Source: an uncultured Draconibacterium sp.
GTDB taxonomy: Bacteria; Bacteroidota; Bacteroidia; Bacteroidales; Prolixibacteraceae
Direction: 5' to 3'
Assembly: GCF_963676815.1 (NCBI RefSeq)
Contig: NZ_OY781365.1
Location: forward strand, 3,816,501 to 3,880,500
DNA length: 64,000 nt
The position numbers and the translations under genes were made by a program. The notes beneath the pieces were generated by a model. It was not told the origin of the DNA. It did no database searches and worked only from the letters and a program-made list of their open reading frames with translations. Positions 51,770 through 59,806 of this stretch are shown in pieces; position 1 is the first letter of the stretch; the number at the start of each line of letters is the position of its first letter.

Positions 51770-52486
51770 ATGAAAACAATTATTTACAAAGCAGATTCAA
51801 GAGGATATGCCAACCACGGTTGGTTGGAGGCAAGACACAGTTTTAGTTTTGCGAATTATTTTGACAGAGAGCGAATGAATTTTGGTGTGCTGCGCGTGCT
51901 AAACGATGATGCCATTGCAGGTGGACAAGGTTTTGGAACGCACCCACACGATAACATGGAAATTATTACCATTCCGCTGGAAGGAGATTTGGAACACAAA
52001 GACAATATGGGCAACCAGGCTGTTATTCGCTCGGGCGATGTGCAGGTAATGAGTGCCGGAACAGGAGTATACCACAGCGAGTTCAACCATCATCCGGATA
52101 AAACACTAAAACTTTTCCAGATTTGGTTGTTTCCTAACAAACAAAATGTGCAGCCGCGTTACGATCAGATATCGATACGCGATGTGGAAGAAAAAAATAA
52201 GTTGTACCAGGTGCTTTCGCCTAACCCCGATGACCAGGGAGTGTGGATACACCAGGATGCATGGTTTTTTCTGGGGAATTACGAAGCCGGAAAAACAGAC
52301 TCTCACACCCTTAAAAAACAGGGAAACGGTATTTTCGTTATGGTAATTGAAGGGGAAGTAAACATTTCAGGAAATGAATTGCAGAAACGCGATGCCATTG
52401 GGATTTGGGACACGGATGAGGTAGAAATTACAGCTGCAAGCGATGCACGGATTTTGTTGATGGACCTGCCAATGGAAGTAAAATAA
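51770..52486 (+). CDS. pirin-family protein
   Basis: 238 residues, bicupin. The pirin N-terminal domain (~10-115) has the metal-binding GTHPHDNMEIITIPLEG (two His plus Glu) and AGTGVYHSEFNH. A second cupin with QDAWFFLGNY and GIFVMVIEGEVNISG follows. Bacterial pirins include quercetin 2,3-dioxygenases and redox sensors. It is 20 bases before the nitroreductase gene, so they form one unit, probably for oxidative or aromatic stress. Confidence 0.93.
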   Translation: MKTIIYKADSRGYANHGWLEARHSFSFANYFDRERMNFGVLRVLNDDAIAGGQGFGTHPHDNMEIITIPLEGDLEHKDNMGNQAVIRSGDVQVMSAGTGVYHSEFNHHPDKTLKLFQIWLFPNKQNVQPRYDQISIRDVEEKNKLYQVLSPNPDDQGVWIHQDAWFFLGNYEAGKTDSHTLKKQGNGIFVMVIEGEVNISGNELQKRDAIGIWDTDEVEITAASDARILLMDLPMEVK

Positions 52487-52505
52487 ACGGAAAACAACGA
52501 GAAGC

Positions 52506-53069
52506 ATGGAATTAGAAACGAAATATAATATTCATCCGCTGTTGAAGAAAAGGTGGAGTCCCCGGGCATTCTCGCCGAAGCCGGTGACAGAAGAAGATGT
52601 AAATGAAATATTCAGCGGTGCATCGTGGGCGCCGAGTGCCATGAACGAGCAGCCCTGGCAATATGTATATGCCTTGCGCGGCACATCAGGTTTTGATGCG
52701 CTTTGGGATTGCCTGGCAACTGGTAATCAGCCCTGGACAAAAAATGCAGCCGTACTTTTTGTTGCCTTGCAACGAAATACTTACGAAAAAAATGGGAGAT
52801 TAAATAAGTTGGCAATGCACGATGTTGGCATGGCTAACGCGCAACTTTTGCTTCAGGCGGGTGCCAAAGATATTTACGGGCACCTGATGGGTGGTTTTGA
52901 AAACGACAAGGTGATAGAGGTATTAAATCTGGATGAAAATGTTAGTCCGGTATGTATGGGAGCTCTCGGCTATTTGGGCAATGCCGACTCGTTGGAGGAA
53001 CCTTACCGTTCGAGGGAAAAAGCACCGCGTACAAGAAAATCATTAGAAGAATTTGTGAGGAGGCTCTAA
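52506..53069 (+). CDS. nitroreductase-family flavoprotein
   Basis: 187 residues. FMN-binding motifs KRWSPRAFSPKPV (~15-27) and ASWAPSAMNEQPWQYVYA (~39-56) define the nitroreductase fold; KLAMHDVGMANAQLLLQA and GALGYLG complete it. It should reduce quinones, nitro compounds or flavins with NAD(P)H in the cytoplasm. It is co-transcribed with the pirin gene. It is the last gene before a 590-base non-coding gap. Confidence 0.93.
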   Translation: MELETKYNIHPLLKKRWSPRAFSPKPVTEEDVNEIFSGASWAPSAMNEQPWQYVYALRGTSGFDALWDCLATGNQPWTKNAAVLFVALQRNTYEKNGRLNKLAMHDVGMANAQLLLQAGAKDIYGHLMGGFENDKVIEVLNLDENVSPVCMGALGYLGNADSLEEPYRSREKAPRTRKSLEEFVRRL

Positions 53070-53180
53070 AATGAATCATGTGAAATTCCCGGTGGAGAAA
53101 ATATATCTACTCAAAAAGTTTTAAGATTAAATTAGGCCACGAACTAGAAGAATGATGCTTTTGTCTTATCAGACCGATTT

Positions 53181-53520
53181 TACTATTTGGCTTAGCCCAA
53201 ATAGTAAACACAAAACCCAAGGCTGCGCCCACTTCCCTCGGAAAAGCTACGCGATGCCGGCTAAAATTTCTGAACTTCCCGATGCTTCGATCGGGACAGG
53301 CAGTCGTACCTCCTCAAACATCAGTAATTTTTAACGCTGTCACCGCTTGTTTTCCGGCTCACCGGACGAGGCCAGGCTTCGATGTTGCTGACGTTGCATT
53401 AGTGGACGGCCTCTTTTGGTGGTTGCCCGGAGTTGAAGGACCAAAAGCAGCCTTGACTTTTTTGCTTCGTTTTTGTGGTAAGACAAAAATGAAGGCTTCC
53501 GGCAGGAAAAAGTAACAATT
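53181..53520. repeat. intergenic repeat-like element with terminal hairpins
   Basis: The left end is a hairpin (TACTATTTGG...CCAAATAGTA, 53181-53206). The right end is another (CTTCGTTTTTGT...ACAAAAATGAAG, ~53465-53494). Between them lies higher-GC sequence unlike the AT-rich flanks, without coding sense. I recall similar text from intergenic regions of other Bacteroidota, but only one copy is in this window. Confidence 0.45.
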
Positions 53521-53600
53521 GCTTTGCTACAATTAAATTTTACTTCACCGGATTTTAAGACTGATCCTTTAAACCCGATCTTAGGTTAGCGCTTCATAAA

Positions 53601-53629
53601 AAATCCCGGCTTGAAACAAGCCGGGATTT
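53601..53629 (-). terminator. terminator of the DUF1080 gene
   Basis: AAATCCCGGCTTG and CAAGCCGGGATTT form a perfect 13-bp stem with loop AAA, 29 bases past the stop; on the minus strand T-rich sequence follows. Confidence 0.85.
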
Positions 53630-53657
53630 ATTTTGGTCTAAATTAAGCGTGTCTTTT

Positions 53658-54395
53658 TTATAATTTTCTGATTTTAATGTTTTGGAACCAAACGGTATAT
53701 CCATGATCCTGCAAACCGATGAAACCTTCTTTTGAGATCCCTTCCTGAAAACCTTCAAAGTTTTTGAATTTGCTGTTTTCCACCAATTGGTCCCACTCAT
53801 CGCTCCAGTGACTGTACGAAACTACTTCTGTTCCATTCATCGAAACGGTAACTTTCCCGTCTTTAACTTTAATTACGCAGGTATTCCATTCGCCTGCAGG
53901 ATTTACGGTTGACGGATCGGCGGCAATCATATCGTACAATGAACCGGCCAGGTGGCTATCGATTTTATTGTCGGTAGCATCTTTATTGTCAAGTACCTGA
54001 ATCTCCGGAGCTGCATAATAAATCGGTTTTCCATCTACCTCTCTAACATTGTAGAAAATTCCGGAGTTGGCCATTTTACCGGCTTTCCAGTCGATAGAGA
54101 ATTCAAAATTCTTGAACTTTTCTTTGTGAAAAATAACATCGCCATTGGCTCCCTGTCCCGGCTCTTTACCTTCTCCGGTAAAAACTTTCATGGCGTTATC
54201 TTCTATCACCCAGTTGGCAGGCATGGCAGTTCCGTTGTACTGACGCCAGCCGTCGAAATTTTTGCCGTTAAACAAAAGAATCCAGCCTTCTTTTTTCTCT
54301 TGCGACGACAATTTGTTTTCTTTTTTCGAAAACGCAGGATTAGCAATCAACAAAGCTGCCATCACTGCGAAAATGTAAAAAATACTTTTTCTCAT
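53658..54395 (-). CDS. exported single-domain DUF1080 protein
   Basis: 245 residues from the ATG at 54395, which starts the signal peptide (MRKSIFYIFAVMAALLIANP); a frame to 54434 adds 13 residues. One PF06439 domain (~40-245): GWILLFNGKNFDGWRQYNG, NFEFSIDWKAGKMANSGIFY (in part), DHGYTVWFQNIKIRKL at the end. It is the single-domain cousin of the protein at 8274-9677 and probably acts on 3-keto-glycosides in the periplasm. It appears to be a single gene. Confidence 0.9.
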   Translation of the reverse strand: MRKSIFYIFAVMAALLIANPAFSKKENKLSSQEKKEGWILLFNGKNFDGWRQYNGTAMPANWVIEDNAMKVFTGEGKEPGQGANGDVIFHKEKFKNFEFSIDWKAGKMANSGIFYNVREVDGKPIYYAAPEIQVLDNKDATDNKIDSHLAGSLYDMIAADPSTVNPAGEWNTCVIKVKDGKVTVSMNGTEVVSYSHWSDEWDQLVENSKFKNFEGFQEGISKEGFIGLQDHGYTVWFQNIKIRKL

Positions 54396-54540
54396 GATAA
54401 ATTTATTGAAATTACGGTTTAATTGATATGCCATAAATATAGCAAAACAATTACTGCCTGCGATGAAGAACAGGCCTTTCTGTCAATAAATATTTTTTTC
54501 GGGGTGATCGTTGTGAAATAACAGGCAGAGTATCGGAAAG

Positions 54541-54705
54541 TTAGGAGTGCCCCTTTACAACAATCATCATTATTTTCAGATTCAGCCTGAAAAAGTTATA
54601 AAGCTGAACCGGTACAAATGTTCTCCAGAATCGTGTCCAGCGTGTTGGAAACGGTGGGTAAAATTCATCTTTATAAGCTGTGTTTAATCTATTTTGTTTT
54701 TCCAT
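54541..54705 (-). CDS. 54-residue conserved-looking small protein
   Basis: A frame found by eye: it starts MEKQNRLNTAYKDEFYPPF and continues PTRWTRFWRTFVPVQLYNFF to a C-terminal hydrophobic RLNLKIMMIVVKGHS. It is rich in aromatic and Arg residues, unlike random sequence, with one amphipathic or short membrane-associated helix. It lies 113 bases downstream of the SQR-like gene and co-oriented with it, so it may be a small membrane partner of that flavoprotein. Function unknown. Confidence 0.55.
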   Translation of the reverse strand: MEKQNRLNTAYKDEFYPPFPTRWTRFWRTFVPVQLYNFFRLNLKIMMIVVKGHS

Positions 54706-54774
54706 TTCTTTTAAGTTTCAATGTTTAAGTATAAAGTTAAAAGTAGAAAGGCAAAAGTGATAAATATCCAATAC

Positions 54775-54813
54775 TCAATCTTTTTTCAATCTACATCAAT
54801 CTCAATTCAATCT
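54775..54813 (-). repeat. short GATTGA repeat cluster, copy 3
   Basis: TCAATC words at irregular 10-14-base spacing (plus strand), i.e. GATTGA on the minus strand, between the SQR-like gene and the small protein. It is closely similar to 35256-35287 inverted (GAGATTGATGnAGATTGAAAAA). Confidence 0.5.
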
Positions 54814-54818
54814 ATTAC

Positions 54819-56273
54819 CTACTCCGGCAACAACCACCAAAACGGATAACCTTTGGCTTTGTGCATAAACATGTAATGCAGGAATAGTTTTATCCAGTGG
54901 CCGGCTGTACCAATCTCGCCAACAGTTGAGTTAATGTTGCGACCCCATTCCGGGTATTTTTCCCAGTCGGGAACCACCGGCGAAACGGTCATTGTGGCGC
55001 CCAGTCCTTTGGTCATGCTGTAACCTGCCGAAACGATACAGGCAGCTCCCATACGCCCCATATTGGCGGTGTGTTTATGCTCAAACGTTCCTTTTTTAAT
55101 TCCCTCAGAAATATTTTGTGCCACAATTTTTCCAATAACTCCCGATGGCATTCCGGTGCGCGGTGGTGCCGGGAAAATTGCCCGTCCGCTTGGGCTTTTC
55201 ATTGGTTTTGAAATAGAGTGGGGTGGAGCAAAAGCAATTCCCGTTGCATACATATTTGCGTAGGCCGGACTCTGATAAGTTTGTGGCCAGTCCTTAATGC
55301 TCCATTCCTCAAATGGTTTTGGATTGTAATCGGCATCTACTTTCATAAAACCGTTGGGTGCGAAAACTTTTGCGGTAATGTCTTCACCCTGCTTGTCGAA
55401 AGCTTTAAACGGCTGCCCCGAGAAACCCGGAATTAGCATGGCAAAGTCGAACTCGGCAGTTTTCTCCTCACCATCGAGGGTTTCGTAATAGGCTTTTCCC
55501 GGATCAACTTTATAAACTCCGGCGCGTTTTATCCATTTTATATTGTTCTCGGCAAATACCGATTCGGTAAACACTTTGGTAGAGGTAACATAACCACCGC
55601 GTTTTACAAAAGCGCCACCCATTCCAAAATCGCCCACCTCGTATTCGTTCGATATCCAGGTGATTTCGGCCAGGTGCAATAGTTTGCGGCGTTTTAGTTC
55701 AAAAGCAATGTTCAGTGCGTACTCAAAAGCCGCTCCCTGGCAGGTGGCCATGGGATGGCCGGTTCCAATGAGGAAACGTTGCTTTTCGCCCTTCTTCATT
55801 TTCTCTATGCTTTTCTCCAGTTCTTCCCAGGCGTGGGCAGCATGATCGTAAGAACAAACCGAAACCGTGTTTTTCCCCGGCCCCAGACCCTCGGTGCCGC
55901 CAAAATTAAGTTTTGGCCCCGTGGCATTTACCAGGTAATCGTACTCTACTTTACCGGTTTCGCCGCGTTTATCTTCCGAGGTATATTCAATATCTACAAA
56001 TGGCATTTCCGACGAGGTATCGCCCTCGGGATGAATGGCTGTTGCTTTGGCCTGGTGAAACTCGATGCCCCAGCGTTTATACACTTTTTGCAGTTTAAAA
56101 CGCACCTGGTCTACACTCATTCGGCCAACGCCCACCCAAATATTCGATGGTATCCATTGGTAATACTGGCTTGGAGATACAACGATTACGTCGTGTTTTT
56201 TACCCAACTGTTTTTTCAGAAATGCTGCTGCGGTATGTCCGGAAATTCCCGCACCCAGAACGACTACTTTCAT
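54819..56273 (-). CDS. NAD(P)/FAD-dependent oxidoreductase, sulfide:quinone reductase-like
   Basis: 484 residues. The N-terminal FAD motif is VVLGAGISGHTAAAFL (~3-18), then YYQWIPSNIWVGVGRM, typical of SQR/NDH-2-type flavoproteins. LVNATGPKLNFGG (~120) and the C-terminal half with the quinone-side segment MYATGIAFAPPHSISKP follow. Candidate redox Cys are in VCSYDHAAHAW and AACIVSAGYSM. The C-terminal amphipathic tail (WIKLFLHYMFMHKAKGYPFWWLLPE in part) would hold it to the membrane. The substrate may be sulfide or another reduced sulfur species; NADH cannot be excluded. Confidence 0.8.
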   Translation of the reverse strand: MKVVVLGAGISGHTAAAFLKKQLGKKHDVIVVSPSQYYQWIPSNIWVGVGRMSVDQVRFKLQKVYKRWGIEFHQAKATAIHPEGDTSSEMPFVDIEYTSEDKRGETGKVEYDYLVNATGPKLNFGGTEGLGPGKNTVSVCSYDHAAHAWEELEKSIEKMKKGEKQRFLIGTGHPMATCQGAAFEYALNIAFELKRRKLLHLAEITWISNEYEVGDFGMGGAFVKRGGYVTSTKVFTESVFAENNIKWIKRAGVYKVDPGKAYYETLDGEEKTAEFDFAMLIPGFSGQPFKAFDKQGEDITAKVFAPNGFMKVDADYNPKPFEEWSIKDWPQTYQSPAYANMYATGIAFAPPHSISKPMKSPSGRAIFPAPPRTGMPSGVIGKIVAQNISEGIKKGTFEHKHTANMGRMGAACIVSAGYSMTKGLGATMTVSPVVPDWEKYPEWGRNINSTVGEIGTAGHWIKLFLHYMFMHKAKGYPFWWLLPE

Positions 56274-56483
56274 ACTGTTTAAGTTTTTTTATTTTTTAGT
56301 GGTATCGAATGGAACGGACCGGTATTTATTGTTGATTTTAGAAATAAATACAAGCGCGATTCATAAGATCAGAATTTTTGAGTTTTGGTAAGATAAACAA
56401 AACTTTATAGATGAAGGTTTCAGTTGAGGATGTTGTAAATTCATGTTGTTGAGCACATTGTGTGATCGGGGTCACTTTTCAGC

Positions 56484-57086
56484 TTACGCAGGTGGTAAAC
56501 ATTTGGTCTCTTTAAGCTTGCAAACAACGTGGTGTTTGTTTTCGCGGCAAATGCACAAAAGTCCTGAATTGTTAATCTTTTCAAGTGTTTTGGCGCGTGG
56601 CTGATGTCCGTCTTCAATAACGATTATTCCGTGATACATAACAATGCGTGCCAGTTCGCGAATCAGTTCGGTGGGTTGTTCTATCATATGAAACATGTCG
56701 AGGGCATAAACCACATCGGCAATGCGGTTAGGTATGGCGCAGGTATAACCGTCGGCCTGAATGGCTTCCACATTCGAAAGGCCATACTTATCTATTTTGC
56801 GCTTTACATTGCGAATGGCCATAGGATGAATATCAACGGCAAAAACCCTTCCGTTGGGGCCAACCGTTTCCGAGGCATCCTTAATGTAGCGTGCCGGCCC
56901 GCAGCCGTAGTCAACTACAATTTGCCCCTCTTTTACTGGCAGGCGGCTAAAATTGCGCTCCGACTGCCCGGCGAACAGATCGCTGAGCTTCATCAGAAAA
57001 GTCATCATTTTAAAAAACAGGTTTGGAATATTTTCGCGACCATGGCCGCTTATTCTGTTTCCGGTAGAAGTGTGTGAAGTTGTCAT
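56484..57086 (-). CDS. class I SAM-dependent methyltransferase
   Basis: 200 residues from the ATG at 57086; the frame to 57119 adds 11 less likely residues. SAM-binding motif I is VVDYGCGPARYIKDA (~55-69), the acidic end of beta 2 is AVDIHP and motif IV is ADVVYALDMFHMI. The C terminus has several Cys/His (LLCICRENKHHVVCKL). Its N terminus (ENIPNLFFKMMTFLMKLSDLF) matches the membrane-associated UbiE-like group. It is ~210 bases upstream of the SQR-like gene in the same orientation. Confidence 0.85.
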   Translation of the reverse strand: MTTSHTSTGNRISGHGRENIPNLFFKMMTFLMKLSDLFAGQSERNFSRLPVKEGQIVVDYGCGPARYIKDASETVGPNGRVFAVDIHPMAIRNVKRKIDKYGLSNVEAIQADGYTCAIPNRIADVVYALDMFHMIEQPTELIRELARIVMYHGIIVIEDGHQPRAKTLEKINNSGLLCICRENKHHVVCKLKETKCLPPA

Positions 57087-57119
57087 TTTTTGTTTTGTTA
57101 ATTGTTTTGGCTGAAACAA

Positions 57120-57590
57120 AGGTAGCTAAGCGTATGAAAATGAGTTTACTTTTTTGCCGAATGGGGGAGATTTATCGGTGAATGAGTTGTGAGGAGCTAT
57201 TTGTTTTGGGTGAGATAACTTTGGCTGTTCGGGACAAGCTATTTTCAAAAAGGAGGACGAGACTAAAGCCAGATTGCTTCAGTCGTTCCTACCTCGCAAT
57301 GACGATGTAAGTTAGAAGAATAGGGCCGCGGACAATGAACGAATTCATTCAGGCACGATTCATAACTGTCCGCTGCCTTATACCAATAATAAATGTGTAA
57401 TTGCGATACCGATGGGTGAATCGAATCGGGAGAAGCAATCAAATCCACCGTATTTAGTTTTGGCTTGTTATTTGTACATAAGAATACATTTAATTAGCTA
57501 AAAACTGAATCATTTAAATTGGACGCTGAAATAACCACATCAACCACATAGAAATTACCTTAATACCAATAAAACTCAATACACTACACT
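57120..57590. other. non-coding gap holding palindromic repeat copy A
   Basis: 471 bases at the left edge of the variable island. The central part (57271-57440) is the palindromic repeat described separately. I see no gene. Confidence 0.5.
57271..57440. repeat. REPIN/MITE-like palindromic repeat, copy A
   Basis: The ends are inverted: AGATTGCTTCAGTCG...CTCGCAATGACG at the left, TTGCGATACCGA...GAGAAGCAATC at the right. The centre (57329-57372) folds from CGGACAATGAACGAATTCAT to AACTGTCCG. A second copy with the same centre is at 58525-58832, beyond the lipoprotein gene. Confidence 0.75.
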
Positions 57591-58178
57591 ATGAAAAGAT
57601 TTACATGGATTTTTATTTTACTACTGGCAATCAGTAGTTGCAGCAATTCAGATTGGGACGAGGACTACGAAGTGTTAAAGGTGCAGTACAATGGAAAATA
57701 CGAACTGTTGTCGTCTTATTCCGACAAAGCTGTCGACCTGAATATGGATGGTGTTTATTCCACCTATCTGCCCGCGGAAAACCCGGAGATAGAAAGAGCT
57801 GCTTTAATAATTAAAATCATTCCGGATGATGGAACAACAGAATCCGGCAAACACCTGTTTGATGAAATGTGGCCGGATGCGCACGTTGCGCACAGAGGTG
57901 AAGAGGTGAGCGATACAGCCCGTCATCAGGATTCTTATTTTATCATGTATGCCATGAAACTGCATGGATGCAGATGTCAGTTTGCAGACAATAACACTAC
58001 CATACTGCTGGATGAACCATATCTTGAGGAGTCAAGTGCATTAATCAGTTTCGAATCAGTTGATGTGGACGACAATTATATAATAACGCTGGTTACCCGG
58101 CGCAAGCTATACACCATTGATGGATGGGTTGAAACCCGTATTACCTCGAAATACAAACGCTATACAACTCATACATAA
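57591..58178 (+). CDS. hypothetical lipoprotein
   Basis: 195 residues. The lipobox LAISSC predicts processing at the Cys near residue 17. The mature part is a soluble, probably beta-rich domain, with KVQYNGKYELLSSYSDKAVDLNMDGVYS (in part) resembling the start of Bacteroidota META/lipocalin-like lipoproteins. It has a Cys pair HGCRCQF (~128-133). No family is assigned. The gene lies between two copies of a palindromic repeat, so it may have been moved or duplicated with them. Confidence 0.75.
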   Translation: MKRFTWIFILLLAISSCSNSDWDEDYEVLKVQYNGKYELLSSYSDKAVDLNMDGVYSTYLPAENPEIERAALIIKIIPDDGTTESGKHLFDEMWPDAHVAHRGEEVSDTARHQDSYFIMYAMKLHGCRCQFADNNTTILLDEPYLEESSALISFESVDVDDNYIITLVTRRKLYTIDGWVETRITSKYKRYTTHT

Positions 58179-58251
58179 ATCCGGCCTTAGTCATCTAAAG
58201 TTTCGGGAAACAATTTATGGCTATGGAAACTGTTTTTATGCAAAAACCAGA

Positions 58252-58503
58252 GGAAATAGTCGTTCTGACCAAGGAAACCATAGATATTTCCTATGAAATA
58301 GTGTCTCGGGATTAGGAAATATCTATCATGGACAAGGAAATCATGTTGCTCACCAAGGAAATAGCTTCTGTGGACAAGGAAACCATAGATATTTCCTATG
58401 AAATTACTTTGCTGTATTAGGAAATATCTATCATCACCAGGGAAATGATTGTTCTGACCAAGGAAATGGTTTCGCTGACCTGGGAAATTATTTCGCCGCC
58501 AAT
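58252..58503. repeat. 21-bp minisatellite, 12 units
   Basis: (T/G)GAAA(T/C) recurs exactly every 21 bases: 58252, 58273, 58294, 58315, 58336, 58357, 58378, 58399, 58420, 58441, 58462 and 58483. A five-unit block is duplicated (58273-58335 and 58378-58440 are nearly the same). Read on the plus strand it encodes heptads such as EIVVLTK, ETIDISY, EIMLLTK, interrupted by two TAG codons. The minus strand is open for 123 codons (58558-58187) with a heptad like NHFLGQN. Confidence 0.8.
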
Positions 58504-58524
58504 GCCCGGATTCCTTTACTGACG

Positions 58525-58832
58525 GGGGATTGGTGAGATTGCTTCGGTCGTTTACCACCCCACCGCTGTAAACGCGGTACCCCCCTCCTGACAGGAGGGG
58601 AAATTGGGCTTGTGGTTAATTGGTTTTGTCATTGAGAAATGAAGGGAGCACGAACGTTTCTCCTCCTCACGAGGAGGAGTACGCCCCGACGAGTCGGGGT
58701 GGGAGGTGGTGTCGGGTAGCGGACAATGAACGAATTCATTCCGGCACAATTCACTACTGTCCGCTGCTTTGTACCAATAATAAATGTGTCATTGCGATAC
58801 CGACGAGTGAAGCGAATCGTGAGAAGCAATCT
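58525..58832. repeat. REPIN/MITE-like palindromic repeat, copy B, with a nested repeat
   Basis: The same element as 57271-57440 (GATTGCTTCGGTCG... centre CGGACAATGAACGAATTCAT... GAGAAGCAATC). Its left arm is interrupted by a second palindromic element (58554-58710) with ends ACCACCCCACC and GGGGTGGGAGGTGGT and inner stems CCCTCCTGACAGGAGGGG and CTCCTCACGAGGAGGAG. The nesting shows successive insertions. Confidence 0.75.
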
Positions 58833-58956
58833 GATCCGCCGGATTTTGTTTGGTTTTGCTTTTTAAACATAAGATGGTTACATTTAAGCCACTAAATATT
58901 TAAACCGTTGAATTCACGCCCTGAAATAATAACAGAAAAATAGATTTATACAAAAA

Positions 58957-59042
58957 GTTGGGTTATACAACCAATTTGGGCGTATAACCCAACCTGATAA
59001 TAGAGGAATAACCCAAGTTGTTGGGTTGCACATACGTTAGCA
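58957..59042 (+). other. candidate attC/att site at left boundary of cassette 1
   Basis: A hairpin-rich segment ends in GTTAGCA (59036-59042), the cassette boundary. AACCCAAC (58986-58993) pairs with GTTGGGTT (59020-59027), GTAT (58982-58985) with ATAC (59032-59035). A separate 12-bp inverted repeat (58957-58968 with 58982-58993) overlaps. A clear 5' RYYYAAC box is not seen, so this may be a degenerate attC or another recombination site. The boundary is supported by the matching TGCTAAC at 61514-61520. Confidence 0.5.
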
Positions 59043-59076
59043 TTCATTTTAAACTACAAACCACAAAATTATAAAT

Positions 59077-59805
59077 ATGGAGAAAACAAGTAAGGTAACT
59101 AAGATTTTGATAATTACATTTTTAGTTTTTGCATTGGCTATATTAGCTCTAATTCCAATCGTATTAGGCTATAAGTTTGGTTTACAGCCAACAATTACAG
59201 AGTTCTGGTTACAATATCTGGCAATATTCTTATCAGGAACATCCTTTATTGCCGTAATTTTCACATTATGGATTCAATATCGGGAAATAAAAATTCAACA
59301 AAATCAGATTACAAAAAATTTTGATTTTGCACAGCAAGAATATGACTCGCAATTATTGAATAAAATTGATGTTTTTATGGGTGAATCAATGAAAGACTGT
59401 AGAAATAGATGTTGGGTTTTGCGAGCACATTTAAAAACTGACAAAAACGCAAAAAAAGAACTTTTTGACCTCTTTACAAATAGTATAAAGAATAATTGGG
59501 GAAATAGAAAAAAAGCAGATTCTACTTTTTCAAGTGAGCGATTTAAGGACTATTCTGCTTTCATTAAATTAATTCGATATTTTGATGTATTGTCACACTA
59601 TACCTATACGCCATTAACAATTCATGCAATACACTATTATTACATTTTTTATAGGTCTTTTTTCAAAGAAGTAATAGACATATATTTAAAAGCTTATTCT
59701 GAAATCGAAGATAATAGGAGAATCATCGAAACGAAGCACGGCTGGTCTGACTTAACTGAAAGAATGGATAAAATAGTATTGTCTTATAATATGCCCCTAA
59801 ATTAA
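59077..59805 (+). CDS. two-TM membrane protein with cytoplasmic helical domain (cassette 1)
   Basis: 242 residues. Two membrane helices (~10-32 and ~47-68) are followed by a coiled-coil stretch (IQYREIKIQQNQITKNFDFAQQEY in part) and a helical soluble domain (~95-240) with Cys in MKDCRNRCWVL and an aromatic-rich HYTYTPLTIHAIHYYYIFY. The layout resembles putative abortive-infection (putAbiC-like) and other phage-defence membrane effectors, but I cannot assign it firmly. It is first of three tightly packed genes in an attC-bounded cassette. Base composition is markedly AT-rich against the chromosome. Confidence 0.75.
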   Translation: MEKTSKVTKILIITFLVFALAILALIPIVLGYKFGLQPTITEFWLQYLAIFLSGTSFIAVIFTLWIQYREIKIQQNQITKNFDFAQQEYDSQLLNKIDVFMGESMKDCRNRCWVLRAHLKTDKNAKKELFDLFTNSIKNNWGNRKKADSTFSSERFKDYSAFIKLIRYFDVLSHYTYTPLTIHAIHYYYIFYRSFFKEVIDIYLKAYSEIEDNRRIIETKHGWSDLTERMDKIVLSYNMPLN

Positions 59806-59806
59806 A

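Larger units (their letters stand above)
53070..53657. other. non-coding gap with a dispersed-repeat-like element
   Basis: 588 bases. Most of it (53181-53520) is the repeat-like element listed separately, and the rest contains the DUF1080 terminator (53601-53629). The frames in it are not protein-like. Confidence 0.55.
58179..59076. other. 898-base gene-free stretch in the variable island
   Basis: It holds, in order, a 21-bp minisatellite (58252-58503), palindromic repeat copy B with a nested repeat (58525-58832), and a hairpin region ending at the cassette boundary (58957-59042). Short frames in it are products of the repeats. Confidence 0.6.

Noticed and set aside
58187..58558. 123-codon open frame over the minisatellite, and the array as a CRISPR
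   Set aside because: The frame is a by-product of the 21-bp unit. It is not a CRISPR because units are contiguous with no unique spacers and no cas gene is near.
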